Assembly (NCBI GenBank): GCA_016717655.1
Contig: JADKFC010000003.1
Location: 310,001 to 374,000 of the forward strand
Length of the DNA: 64,000 nucleotides
From: Saprospiraceae bacterium
GTDB taxonomy: Bacteria; Bacteroidota; Bacteroidia; Chitinophagales; Saprospiraceae
Direction of reading: 5' to 3'
Numbering within the stretch: position 1 is the first letter of the stretch; each line of letters starts with the position of its first letter. This document shows, in pieces, positions 55,901-63,940 of the stretch. Both the position numbers and the translations under genes were made by a program. Under the pieces are notes generated by a model. That model was not told the DNA's origin and made no database searches. It saw nothing but the letters and a program-made list of their open reading frames with translations.

Positions 55901-56617
55901 GCCCTGGATTCTGACATAGATGGAGCTGGTGTTACACCGGCCATTACTGTATTGCCGGGGCAGGTAATCACCCATGTAGATGCAGGCATCTTCTTGCCGG
56001 GCTGCATAGGCAATTTTGTCTGGCTGGATGAAAATAAAAATGGTATTCAGGACATTGGAGAGCCAGGCGTTTCAGATGTGGTGGTCAAGCTGTTTAAATC
56101 CACCGGCAGCCTGGTAGCTACGGGCACTACCAACGAAGAAGGATTTTACCAGTTTAATGACCTGGCCCAAGGTCTTTATTATTCAGAATTTATTGTTGAA
56201 GCGCCTTATGTCTTTACCCTCACTGACCAGGGTGATGAGACCACTGATTCAGATGCCAACGCCAATGGACAGACCCCATTAATTTCCCTGGCCCATGGTG
56301 CCAAGTTTTTTGATTTGGATGCAGGGATCTTTATTCCCACCCAGTTGATCCAAAACGCGGCCCCGGCTGCTGTTCCGGTAGAAGATCCATCATTGGTAAT
56401 TGCACCCAATCCGGCTAACTTCCAGACAACGTTGGTGGCACAAGAGACAGGTAGGAAGATGACATTGATGGATCAAAGTGGTAAAACCATCAAAACCTGG
56501 CTATCTGCTTCTAAGAATGAAGTATTGGACTTAAGAGGCTTACAGGCAGGAATCTACTTTGTGGTCATGGAGAGCTCAGGAGGCAGGGTTCAGCAACAGC
56601 TGATTAAAATGGATTAA
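49907..56617 (+). CDS. Giant secreted adhesin-like protein with sixteen SdrD_B-like repeats and T9SS type A domain
   Basis: A 2236-residue surface protein. The signal peptide (LPISFLFIILGSSKAQ) precedes a ~280-residue N-terminal beta region with Cys pairs. Sixteen SdrD_B-like repeats of about 105-125 residues follow, each starting near GDFVWxDxNxNGIQDxGEPG (DxNxDG-type calcium loop) and ending near TxTDxxGxYxFxxLxxGxYxxxF. The middle repeats (8-13) are the most diverged and the first two and last three the most alike. The C-terminal ~75 residues (IAPNPANFQTTLVA ... LQAGIYFVVMES) are a T9SS type A sorting domain. It probably works as a calcium-stiffened stalk for attachment; the ligand is unknown. 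Confidence 0.9.
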   Translation: MGLHLEYYSLLRQFLPISFLFIILGSSKAQSSCTVRVAEEPIAVAALAKPTKADQIIALAQKEWLSIDKSMVADDAHARVVMDGQYYSSTLSLTQLGFNLPQGATILGIKVNLEGRRQGNGTLKEFSVRLVSGNAVSANMAGKGYNAMNVWAKNSTDKKWSYGFADHLWGINWTAAMINDPSFGLQIQLINFSTQSVEAMLDGATIEVTYLPLATFCLTDVFSVYVDQRPDGCKYMWQVPQGFEWTSKSTNNYIVDFKASYAQPGIYPFCVDIYGYQNEYLGSCCRDIRIRNCTPSTLGNFVWNDINYNGIQDSGEPGIKDVKVELYNSDNVLVQTVTTNASGQYLFTNITEASYYIIVKLPADYVATISNSNDLQNNSDFISGNNRTETFFLPFGSNRTDVDFGLVKKLKIGDFVWEDLNYNGIQDGGEPGITNVVVKLYNGAGTLVQSVVSDANGKYSFDNVPAAQYELEFVAGSSYLPTRVQQGSAAVDSDIQSNGRTGLINMQNTSVQTAIDAGFYRLGSIGDFVWNDLNNDGKQSPQEPGTPDLTLYLLNELGQVIDTTTTNASGQYLFNALLPGQYKVKIILPLFTEPTQLLTGPGSSKLETVNGMFVSRPVTLISNQNVTDNDLGYIEINSAVGGYVFRDFNNNGARDNNEPGIPAIEVTLIRENLQVVSTITTGNDGFYQFDNLQQGGYFISCTIADTLQFTDADAATDDIDSDILDRIGTGFTNLIDLLAGDSLTHFYAGVCRRSCIGDRVWRDADYNGVQDTGESGLEGIVVTLNDEAGSALDQTTTDVDGKYNFENLPVGHYQIQVSVPQGSIVTRIQQGAPSLDSDISPDGLASDVVLPLGIDNKDVDAGLTLSLELGDFVWEDINYNGLQDTGEPGIEGVAVKALDASGNLLAETLTGADGKYLLSQLPSIDMELTFEVEDPVKATQSNISDPTTNSDINNLGSTGLITLAGQSSNKNIDAGLYRESCIGDFIWLDQNGNGIQDTDDRGLWDVMVVLYNEAGIQQQIYFSNETGRYEFCGLKPGNYYLTAQPVNGYFPTLAGLGSVLQDAGNGEYKTAIFTLVSGNTLDDLDLGFVYRPQSKVCGIVFSDENADGRFTLNEPGIYNAKVEIQDVDFNFVAQVLTNEEGKYCFEEVLPGSYYFKFSIGDSLQFTTANIGTDDADSDAEGTIDIGITSLVAIQPATDINHVFAGTTYRSTIAGFAWFDFAKDGLRGGTEPGISGISIELLDEAGLSLASTTTGSDPAGYYSFNKLPRGNYKIKFQTNPNFEFTIKGVDPINGSYANADGVTDVLTALPNEDLLTINGGYAFKGGGIEGTAWKDLNKNKERDTDDDILSLVNVHLYDGLGQLLQTTQTDFSGSYSFFPVNSGLYYVVFDTFPELSFVKPDPLFLNSDVNHENGRGSTRYITVVNGTIEAGIDAGYYDIQSYLTGTAWEDRNGNGALEVTDTVWRDIKVRLWSNGMAIDSTLTDENGLYLLGPLLPGKYRIQYVNTDSNYTITYQHVAGLDTLLDSDINAEGFTDTILVGECLVIGGINGGYRGFGKMEGEGFVDENENGLNDEGIEALNDIQVSLIDPFDNVVASDTTREINGEQGRFAFEKIPAGNYRMRVKRPLFYVFTLQNTGGGSQEDIDSDVLLNSNTYAFSDPIGIRKDETVDDQDFGLVFRTPAISSIRGQVWTENIIDGQRAVGELPVQGMTMGLYKSDDSLVKQTTTDAEGKYLFDQLIEGFYYVKAELAAGKTYTFYKEGSDFTIDSDFSDEYRQDATLLFYLGISADTMALDLGVTEELQLGDFVWDDLNDNGLQDAQEPGLTGVKVSVVRNDNKVVKTTTTDGSGKYQMVRIPAGNYRLVFNQPTGYSSAKKQAGGSAIDSDINEDGRSDLFFYPAPAVRNDLDAGFVKNGSIGDFVWIDFNANGIQNSGEPGKDSVVINLYNDAGQLVKTTQSFTNMASGVQGQYIFSNVRPGSYFLEFITPSQYQIVPQDIGDDALDSDIDGAGVTPAITVLPGQVITHVDAGIFLPGCIGNFVWLDENKNGIQDIGEPGVSDVVVKLFKSTGSLVATGTTNEEGFYQFNDLAQGLYYSEFIVEAPYVFTLTDQGDETTDSDANANGQTPLISLAHGAKFFDLDAGIFIPTQLIQNAAPAAVPVEDPSLVIAPNPANFQTTLVAQETGRKMTLMDQSGKTIKTWLSASKNEVLDLRGLQAGIYFVVMESSGGRVQQQLIKMD
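50798..56335 (+). repeat. Tandem array of sixteen SdrD_B-like repeat units within the adhesin gene
   Basis: Units of about 330-380 bases, recognisable at protein level by an opening such as LGNFVWNDINYNGIQDSGEPG-type (first at 50798). Nucleotide identity between units is low to moderate, so they are old duplications. Short stretches around the GDFVW and NGIQD codons are nearly identical between several units. Confidence 0.8.
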
Positions 56618-56689
56618 AGTTGAAATTATAAAATCATTAACACTTGTACCGTGAAAAGTCACGTTATACTTAACATAAATCACCAATAA

Positions 56690-57770
56690 ATGAAACGATT
56701 AACTTTTTTATGGGTATTATTTGCAGGCCTGGCAATGGGCTTGCAGGCTCAGCCACTTGATGAAGAAATAGGATTTAAGTTGGTTAAAGCAGAATACCTC
56801 ATCAATACGGAGCGATTTGAAGATGCAATCAAAGAATTGAATGCCGTAATATTGGAAAACCCCAACTATAAAAAATGCACTGCTGTTAAGGGCAGAAACC
56901 AAATACAAGCTGGCGGCATACAAAGGTGCCAAAAACGATGCCATGGAGTACATCACCAGTCATGGCATTACTGCCAAGGCGGCATCCATTTTAGGCAAAT
57001 CTGAGTTTGCCATGGGCAATGATGATCCCGCGCTGAATTCACTTACCGCGGCAACCTCCTTGGGAGAATCCGATTTTAGAATTTATGAAATCAAAGCAGA
57101 AATTTTAGAAAGAAAAAATCAAAAAATAAGTGCCTGCGAAGCATGGCAAGCTGCTGCGAGGCTGGGAAGCACAAAAGCTGCCATTAATGCGCGTAAGCTA
57201 TGTGGCACTAAAACGGAGGTTCCTGTCCAGCAAGTGCCTGTCAACAATGATGCGACACACTCAGATGACAATGACGCCACACACCATGAAGAAGTTAATC
57301 CCGGAACGGTTAGCGCAGATACCAGCGTGGTAGCAGAGGGTGAAGTGATTTCAGAAGGAAGGCACGAAGCCACAGATTCCACCAAAACAGAAAATACAGA
57401 AAGCCAGAGTGAAGGCCAGGCCAATGATGGCGGCGATCTATTGATACCGGATGAAGACAATACCATCAACAGCATTGTCATCGATGAAGAGCTGACCCTT
57501 GAATTGTTTGGACAAGGATTAGGCAAACGAAGGGTTTTGGAGCGTCCCAGCATCCTGATACTGGCAGAAAAAGATGGGCTGGTTACTGTTGAAATCTGTG
57601 TCAACGCAGAGGGAAGGGTTGACTACGCAGAATTTGTAGCTTCCAAATCAACCCTCAGTCAAAACAGCCTGGTGTCACTGGCCATCAGAAAGGCAAAAGA
57701 ATTTTGGTTTGAAGATTCAGATTATCCCAAACAATGTGGGTTTATCCGATTCAAGATCAAAGGAAGCTAA
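56690..57770 (+). CDS. TPR-like periplasmic protein with TonB-C-like domain, frame broken near 56870
   Basis: About 359 residues after removing one A from the A6 run at 56870-56875, which joins NPNYK to NALLLRAETKYKLAAYKG. It has a signal peptide (LTFLWVLFAGLAMGLQAQ), TPR-like helices (residues ~25-165), an acidic Thr/Ser/Glu-rich linker, and a C-terminal domain (LVTVEICVNAEGRVDYAEFV ... FIRFKIKG) that resembles the TonB C-terminal fold. It has no second transmembrane helix. It follows the giant adhesin by 72 bases on the same strand, so it may help assemble or anchor that protein. That link is inference. Confidence 0.75.
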
Positions 57771-59305
57771 TCATTTGATTTTTTTCAACACCTCTTCCTG
57801 TACGGTAGTTCCATTGATTTTGGCATCCAGCCAGGCAATGATATCAAGGTACAGGAAGGGTCTTTTTTCGTAAGGGTGCTCGCTGTAAGGTAGCAATTTG
57901 GCCCGCAGACTTTTAAATTCCTTTTTCACATCGGTCGGGAAAATGTTAGGTGTTTTTCTGAGGAAGGAGAGGATCTCTCTTTGTACACCCTGTAAGTCTT
58001 CCATGTTGCTTAAAAAACGAAAAACAGAGCGAATCTGATAACTCATCAGCACCTCATTGCCCAGTTCATAGTGTACAATCAAGCTCAGAAACCGCGCAAA
58101 ACATTGGATGTCTTGTCTGATTTTAGATGAGGGTGCATTGATGATAAGGTTGAGATAAGTAAGGGCGTGGCTATAATCATTGGCCCCAAAATAAACGCAG
58201 GCCAGTTTGTAATGGAGTACAATGATGCGACTCTCATCCCATTGCATTTCATTTTTTTTCAAGAGTTCTTCGAGCGGCTTACAATTGTTTTTACCGCTAT
58301 CAAATTGTCCGGTAAGAAAGATTTCATTGAGCAGGTGAAGGTGGTAGTACATCAGGTAGTTGGACCTATCGTTTTCACCGAGCTTTACCGGGGGTGGTCA
58401 CCAAAACTTTTATATTTCTGAAAGTAAGATTTAAACTTATCTCTTTTACCTGCCATGTACAGGGCATTGAGTGTATTGTGCAGTCCCTTCAGATACATGG
58501 TGGTATCTGTAAGGATCATTTTGGGGTCAGATTCAAAACAATCCACCCATTTTTGTGAAAACTTGTAATAGCCGGCAAAATCCTGGATCATGTGGTGGTA
58601 CCACACCTGGCATTGAAAGAGGTAGACCTTTTCGTAAAAGTCAAGATTTTTAGTACTTTTTTGAGGGAGGTTGGATTGAAAAAAGGCATGGATGTAATCA
58701 AAGTCTTTTTGATCCTTTACGTAACCATGTTTCAGGTAGAGGGTATATAGGGCCATAGATAGATTGCTGTACTCATTGCCTGTTACCAGGTTTCGAACCA
58801 GGTCGTCGCCTTGTTTTTTTAATCTGTCTGCGATGACAGGATTGCTGCCGGTGACAAATTGATTTTCAATAAATCTTTCAAAATCGAGGGCATGGTACAG
58901 CAGGGGCTGATTGTGGATGGCGAGTGCTGATTTTTTAGCCTTTTCAATACTTTCCAGGGCAGCTTTCTGCATGCCTTTGGTAAGTAAGATACGGGCGTGG
59001 TCAATCCATTCACGGGCTGCAATGTCTTCGTAAGTGTTGCGACCCAGCCAGCGGAGACTGCCCAACAACTGACGGTACAAGTGGGCTTTGAGATTGGGTA
59101 GCTGTGATTTTTTAATGCCAGTAATTTTTTGAAGCAACAACGTTTCATTGTAATCGCGGTGATCATCAATAAAATCAAATAGCTGGAGAAATAATTTTTC
59201 ATCTACATTACCAAGCCTTCCTGCAAATAGCCGAAAGTTTCGCTTTTCAGATTTCGAAAGAGAATGAATAAGATCTACCAGGTATTCCGTTTGTTGTTTT
59301 GGCAT
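57771..59305 (-). CDS. Unknown all-helical protein (~511 aa), frame broken near 58390
   Basis: Two frames join when one G is added to the G5 run at 58390-58394, giving FGDHPPVKLGENDRSNYLMYYH. The protein is rich in Leu, Lys and aromatic residues with TPR-like helix periodicity (ALTYLNLIINAPSS, KLACVYFGANDYSHA) and no signal peptide. The N-terminus (EYLVDLIHSLSKSEKRNFRLFAGR) resembles the start of other Bacteroidota helical proteins of unknown function. I do not recognise a named domain. It is convergent with the TPR/TonB-C gene, directly abutting its stop, and lies upstream of nothing obvious on its own strand apart from the carbonic anhydrase, 24 bases away. Confidence 0.7.
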
Positions 59306-59329
59306 AAAAAAGGGGTAAGTAGACTTGGT

Positions 59330-59956
59330 TTATTGGAGCCTGTATATTTCCATGATTTTTGATAAAATCTTAGTGAAGTCAATATTAAGGTCTTTCAATT
59401 TTCCAGAATGAACATCAAAGATCCAGCCGTGGACCAGCAGACCCCATTCTTTGTGGGCTCGTTGTACGGAAGCAGTTTTAATGAGATTGATACATTGTTC
59501 CTGCACATTGAGTTCGATCAGTCTGTTGTATCGATCATCTTCATTGATATAGGCATTAAGTTCATCCTGATGGGTGCGGTAAACATCCCTGATGTTTCTG
59601 AGCCACGGATTGAGGATGCCCATATCCTTATTCTGCATAGCAGCTTTGACCCCGCCGCAATGGTAGTGACCACAAACAATGACATGTTTGACCTTGAGAT
59701 GGTCTATGGCATAATTGATAACAGACATGGCATTGAGGTCTATACTCACCACCATATTGGCAATGTTGCGATGCACAAATATTTCGCCCGGTACCAGGCC
59801 CATGATTTCTTCTGCCGTTACTCTGCTGTCTGAACAACCTATATATAGGTATTCAGGATTTTGGCCTTTTGAAAGTTTGTCAAAATACAAGGGGTCTTCA
59901 GCAATTCTGTCCTGGACCCATTTTTCATTGTTTTCAAATATTTTTGAAAGATTCAT
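59330..59956 (-). CDS. Beta-class carbonic anhydrase paired with a bestrophin
   Basis: A 208-residue enzyme that interconverts CO2 and bicarbonate. Zinc ligands are Cys41, His97 and Cys100 (YIGCSDSR, CGHYHCGGV) with the Asp43/Arg45 dyad. It carries the Can-type features HRNIANMV and WGLLVHGWIFDVHSGKL. It lies 11 bases after the bestrophin gene, so the two form an operon. It belongs to a different beta subgroup from the SulP-linked enzyme: there the matching segments are GHTQCGAV and GGIYDVGTG. Confidence 0.96.
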   Translation of the reverse strand: MNLSKIFENNEKWVQDRIAEDPLYFDKLSKGQNPEYLYIGCSDSRVTAEEIMGLVPGEIFVHRNIANMVVSIDLNAMSVINYAIDHLKVKHVIVCGHYHCGGVKAAMQNKDMGILNPWLRNIRDVYRTHQDELNAYINEDDRYNRLIELNVQEQCINLIKTASVQRAHKEWGLLVHGWIFDVHSGKLKDLNIDFTKILSKIMEIYRLQ

Positions 59957-59967
59957 AGGAATGGTTT

Positions 59968-60990
59968 TTATAGTAAAATATTGTTGACCGGCTTGATAGG
60001 ATCCGGTATTTCTTCATAATTAAACATTTCCTTGAGGTCGATTTCTATTCCCCTGGACATGGCTGTGATTGGCACATCGTTGGCGCTGCCCTCAAATGGA
60101 CTTTCAGTGACCTCGCCTATTTTTTCTAAGGTGGTAAAAAGCCAGGCTGAGAGGATGGAAAAAGGAATGTTGAGCCAGATCAGGTTGTCACCCAACTTAT
60201 CAAATTCCTGCAACATGCCAAAGGGAATCAGCACTACAAAGGCCTTGATAAAATAGAGATTGAGGGTGGCAAATTGACGGGGATAGGGAAAGTTTTTAAT
60301 TCTTTCAGAAGCACCTTGTTGGTTGTACAATTCAACGATGATTCTTTCCATTTCCATGTGTCGAAAATCCTCTATATAGCCTAATTCAAGCAATTGTTTG
60401 AGATGGGCAGATTGAAGGGCCAGAATCTGGGCAGCTTTGTTGGTTTTTTTACTTACCAGCGTACATTCTTCACTCACCACATAGGGGGCAATAGCCTCAT
60501 CGATAGGTACAGCATGTTCGTCTACCGAATAAGTGCGGTTTCGGTATTCGATGTTGTGGACCTGGTGGCGTGATTCCCAGACTCGGGGCTCTCTCAGCTG
60601 GTATCTAAGGGCTGTCAACCATGCAAAATGCCGGTCTATCAATCTGCGTTTCACCTTTGTCATTTCCTCATCGTTGAGGCTCGTGGTGGCATGGCGATTG
60701 GTAACATAGTCCTGAACCATAATGCCCCAACTTCTGCTGGCATTGACAATGGCACCCCAGATGCGACGGGCCTCCCACAGACGGTCGTAAGAAGCATTGT
60801 TTTTGAAACCCACCACAAAGGCAACAGCAGTGCCCATGAGGGCAATGGGTAACCAGGGTATGGCAATCCATCTGCAGTTGAAATACTGGTAGATGGCAGT
60901 GGCCACAAAAGCTACCATAAAATGGAAGTAAATATCTCTACGGGTCCAAAGAATGACCTCTTTGAGCGAATAGTTTTTAGCGGTGTGCAT
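59968..60990 (-). CDS. Bestrophin-family anion channel
   Basis: A 340-residue pentameric chloride/bicarbonate channel of the inner membrane. From ATG 60990 it begins MHTAKNYSLKEVILWTRRDIYFHF. Conserved features are WIAIPWLPIALMGTAVAFVVGFKNNASYDRLWEAR (pore helix region and the NNxxYDR segment) and RSWGIMVQDYV. Pore-lining helices are also seen in the C-terminal half (LYFIKAFVVLIPFGMLQEF). A longer frame to 61038 begins with a hydrophobic stretch that does not fit the family. Pairing with carbonic anhydrase suggests bicarbonate as the physiological ion, an inference from context. Confidence 0.93.
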   Translation of the reverse strand: MHTAKNYSLKEVILWTRRDIYFHFMVAFVATAIYQYFNCRWIAIPWLPIALMGTAVAFVVGFKNNASYDRLWEARRIWGAIVNASRSWGIMVQDYVTNRHATTSLNDEEMTKVKRRLIDRHFAWLTALRYQLREPRVWESRHQVHNIEYRNRTYSVDEHAVPIDEAIAPYVVSEECTLVSKKTNKAAQILALQSAHLKQLLELGYIEDFRHMEMERIIVELYNQQGASERIKNFPYPRQFATLNLYFIKAFVVLIPFGMLQEFDKLGDNLIWLNIPFSILSAWLFTTLEKIGEVTESPFEGSANDVPITAMSRGIEIDLKEMFNYEEIPDPIKPVNNILL

Positions 60991-61292
60991 ACCATCAAAT
61001 TGTTGACACAAGATAAGACTTAAGAGATTGTGAAACAATGTGGAAGTAGGTTGTCAGGTCAAATCGTGAAAATTCCAGTTTCTTAGTGTCCGATTGAGAT
61101 AGAAATGCCTAAATTAATCATTTTATAAAATTTGGTTAAAGCCTATATTTTGAGCATAAAATGGAATTTTATTTCAAAAAATGAATAATTACAGGATATA
61201 AAAAGGCAAAATAACAATTGTTTTAACAAATATTGGTTTTGGGCTTTTTCCGATTAAGCACAAACGAAATTTAATTTCGCTATCTTTGGTAT
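60991..61292. promoter_or_regulatory. 302-base divergent intergenic region
   Basis: AT-rich space between the leftward bestrophin operon and the rightward 129-residue gene. No reading frame or RNA gene is seen. The only clear signals are the inverted repeat and -7 element at its right end, listed next. No exact -7 element was found for the bestrophin gene. Confidence 0.4.
61265..61288 (+). promoter_or_regulatory. Inverted repeat CGAAAT-TTA-ATTTCG followed by -7 element TATCTTTG
   Basis: CGAAAT (61265-61270) and ATTTCG (61274-61279) are exact reverse complements with a three-base spacer, ending one base before TATCTTTG (61281-61288). A protein bound to the repeat would cover the promoter. The ATG lies only four bases after the -7 element, so the mRNA would be leaderless or nearly so. 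Confidence 0.5.
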
Positions 61293-61682
61293 ATGAAAAG
61301 GCGATTGGCTACGCTACTACTCATTTTGTACATTTCGGCCATTGTTCCTATTTCGGAATGGGCGAAAATACCGTATTTGTGGGATCACTACTGTGAACAC
61401 AAGTTGGCCGATGCCAGCATGGACTTTTTCGACTTTATCAACCATCATTACGGCAACTGTCTGAAGGTCTACCCGGATGCAGAAAAAGATATGAAACTGC
61501 CGTTTAAATCAGACAATCAATCTAGCCATACCGTGTTTTCTGTTTTACCCAAAGAGATGCATGCTTTTGTGGTGGTTGATGCTCTTCCCTCCAAGATTAA
61601 CAAAACCAGGTTTATATTTACCAATCATTTCACATCTGCAGATGAGGCAGATACCTGGCAACCGCCCAAACTCGTTTCGTAA
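61293..61682 (+). CDS. Small exported protein, His/Cys-containing, unknown function
   Basis: A 129-residue protein with a signal peptide or N-terminal helix (LATLLLILYISAIVPI). The sequence WDHYCEHK followed by INHHYGNC gives a compact cluster of His and Cys that could bind metal or haem. The C-terminal part is plain and ends WQPPKLVS. I do not recognise the family. The start at ATG 61293 sits almost on the promoter element. It lies 60 bases upstream of the cytochrome b-like gene, and may belong to the same electron-transfer unit. Confidence 0.6.
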   Translation: MKRRLATLLLILYISAIVPISEWAKIPYLWDHYCEHKLADASMDFFDFINHHYGNCLKVYPDAEKDMKLPFKSDNQSSHTVFSVLPKEMHAFVVVDALPSKINKTRFIFTNHFTSADEADTWQPPKLVS

Positions 61683-61742
61683 GTAGAACATCGGGACTCT
61701 TATTTAGCTTTTTGCTTACATTTTCTTTTTTTAATTTTTTTA

Positions 61743-62603
61743 ATGAATAAAACCGTTCATAGCATTTATCTTGCTACGTTGACCTTGATAGTCATAGCAG
61801 TATCCATTTATCTGTTTTACTATGGCGCTTCGTATTATAATACCAGTATGGAAGAGCGATTCTACCATGCAGACCACGCTGTCTTAAAACCCAGTGGCAT
61901 TTATGGCCATGGCCTGGGTATCATTGGCACTTTGCTAATATTAATTGGAGTGTTTGGTTACATGGCTCGAAAGAGGTACCGCTTTTTATCCAGGATAGGG
62001 GTTCTTAAACATTGGTTGGAGTTTCATATCTTTTTGTGCACTTTGGGGCCGATTATGATCTTATTTCATACCTCCTTTAAGTTTGGAGGAATTGTATCCA
62101 TCAGTTTTTGGAGCATGGTAGCGGTGGTGGCCAGTGGGGTGATAGGCAGGTTTATCTATTTGCAGATTCCCCGCACCATCCAGGGCAGAGAATTGAGCAT
62201 AGCAGAGATCGGTGAAATGCAAGAAGACATTTCCTATCGCGTAAGAGAAGAAGCCGGTGAGCATTCAGAAGAAGTATTACAGGCCTGGCACGATGTAATT
62301 CAGGAAAGAAAAAATCAGGGCAATCCCGGATTTCTAAAAACTTACATGCGTGACTATCAACTTAAATCCAATTTTACCAGGCAGTTAAAGTCATGGAATA
62401 TTTCTACGCGTAATAATCGAATCATTACCGGATTGATATCTACTGAGTTGGGCATACAGAGAAAAATTGAAAGACTCATGTTAATGCAAAAACTATTCAG
62501 GTATTGGCACATTGCCCACCTGCCTTTTGCACTCATCATGCTTATCATCATGGTCATCCATGTAGGAGTGACCCTTGCTTTTGGCTATAAATGGATATTT
62601 TAA
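61743..62603 (+). CDS. Cytochrome b-like integral membrane protein
   Basis: A 286-residue protein with about five hydrophobic helices and a long cytosolic loop (residues ~150-240). Conserved-looking histidines occur in GIYGHGLGIIG, LEFHIFLCTLGP, LFHTSFKFG, RYWHIAHLPFA and MVIHVGVT. Pairs spaced along helices fit haem b ligation, as in cytochrome b561 or ferric reductase-type proteins. It ends one base before the start of the ferredoxin/FAD oxidoreductase gene, so the two must be co-translated. The likely role is electron transfer between NAD(P)H or ferredoxin and the membrane. Haem binding is inferred. Confidence 0.75.
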   Translation: MNKTVHSIYLATLTLIVIAVSIYLFYYGASYYNTSMEERFYHADHAVLKPSGIYGHGLGIIGTLLILIGVFGYMARKRYRFLSRIGVLKHWLEFHIFLCTLGPIMILFHTSFKFGGIVSISFWSMVAVVASGVIGRFIYLQIPRTIQGRELSIAEIGEMQEDISYRVREEAGEHSEEVLQAWHDVIQERKNQGNPGFLKTYMRDYQLKSNFTRQLKSWNISTRNNRIITGLISTELGIQRKIERLMLMQKLFRYWHIAHLPFALIMLIIMVIHVGVTLAFGYKWIF

Positions 62604-62604
62604 C

Positions 62605-63940
62605 ATGGGCTGGTCAATAGAAGAAGTAGGAATTTACGCTGTGGCTGCACTCATGTGTGGGCTCATTCTTATGATCTATTTGCGCAAGCTTAAAAAAGAA
62701 TCTAAGGAGGTTGACGTTAAAATTGAAAAAGCCATAGCAGAAGGAGTTCATGAGCCGGTATCGCTCCACCCTTACATCGATTTGAATACCTGTATCAAAA
62801 GCGGAGCCTGTATCATTGCTTGTCCCGAACATGATATTCTGGGCATTCGAAATGGTCGGGCCACCCTGATCAATGCATCCAAATGTGTAGGCCATGGCGC
62901 CTGTTTTCATGCCTGCCCGGTGGAAGCCATCTCATTGCGAATTGGCACTGAAAAAGAGGAGTAGACCTCCCCCACGTCAATCAGAATTTTGAAACCAATG
63001 TACAGGGGATTTTTATAGCCGGCGAATTGGGCGGCATGGGCCTGATCAAAAATAGTGTGGAACAGGGCAAACATGCAGCTGATGAAATTAAAAAGTCAAT
63101 CGAAAAAAATCATGGAGCTACTTATGATCTGGTCATTGTTGGCGCTGGTCCGGCGGGCATCTCCGCTTCGGTGCAAGCCAAATTAAACGGACTGAATGCT
63201 GTGATTTTAGAGCAAGATAGTTTGGGCGGAACCGTTTTTAACTTTCCCCGAGCAAAAGTGGTAATGACCAATCCGATGGATCTCCCGGGTCATGGCAAGG
63301 TGAAATTATTTGAAACCAGTAAAACCGAATTGCTCACCCTTTGGAAGGACGTGATCCATAAACACAACATCGATGTCAGAGAACAATCCAGGGTAGAAGG
63401 CATTTCCAAAAAAGACCACAACTTTGTTGTCACCACCCACGATGGTGAACAATACCATACCCATAAAGTATTGCTTGCCATAGGTAGACGAGGTACTCCC
63501 CGCAAGCTGGATGTGCCGGGCGAACAAATGGAAAAAGTAGCATACCGTTTGCTAGAACCAGAACTCATCCAGGGCAAAAATGTACTGGTGGTGGGTGGTG
63601 GAGATTCCGCTATAGAAAGTGCCATTTTATTGGCGCAGAGCAATAAAGTTACCCTGTCTTACCGCAGTGAAAAATTCAGCCGGTTAAAACCCAAAATGAG
63701 AGCAGCATCCAGAATGCCATCAAAACGAAGTTGTTAGAAGTAGCTTTTAATACCAATGTTGTTAGCATAGAAAGTGACCACGTAATGTTGACGGGACCGG
63801 AGGGTGAATTTAAACTTGCCAATGAGCAGGTGTACATGTTTGCCGGTGGTGAATTGCCCACCCAGTTTTTACAGAAATCGGGGATTGAAATACAAAAACG
63901 TTTTGGTTATACAGTAAAATCGCACAAAAGGGTAGGATGA
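62605..63940 (+). CDS. Membrane-anchored ferredoxin/FAD/NAD(P) oxidoreductase, frame broken twice
   Basis: About 445 residues after repair: one N-terminal helix, a two-cluster ferredoxin region, and a thioredoxin-reductase-like FAD/NAD(P) domain (GAGPAGIS, GGGDSAIES). Adding one A at A5 62951-62955 gives GTEKRGVDLPHVNQNFETNV. Adding one A at A4 63693-63696 gives KPKNESSIQNAIKTKLLEV. The clusters read CIKSGACIIACP and CVGHGACFHACP; the usual second Cys is Ser or His. There is no CxxC in the FAD domain, so it does not reduce thioredoxin. It follows the cytochrome b-like gene by one base and overlaps the next start (ATGA). Proposed role: NAD(P)H to quinone or cytochrome electron transfer. Confidence 0.82.

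Noticed and set aside
50798..56335. CRISPR or DNA-level tandem repeat array
   Set aside because: Repeat units are coding, long (about 350 bases) and diverged; there are no short identical direct repeats with spacers.
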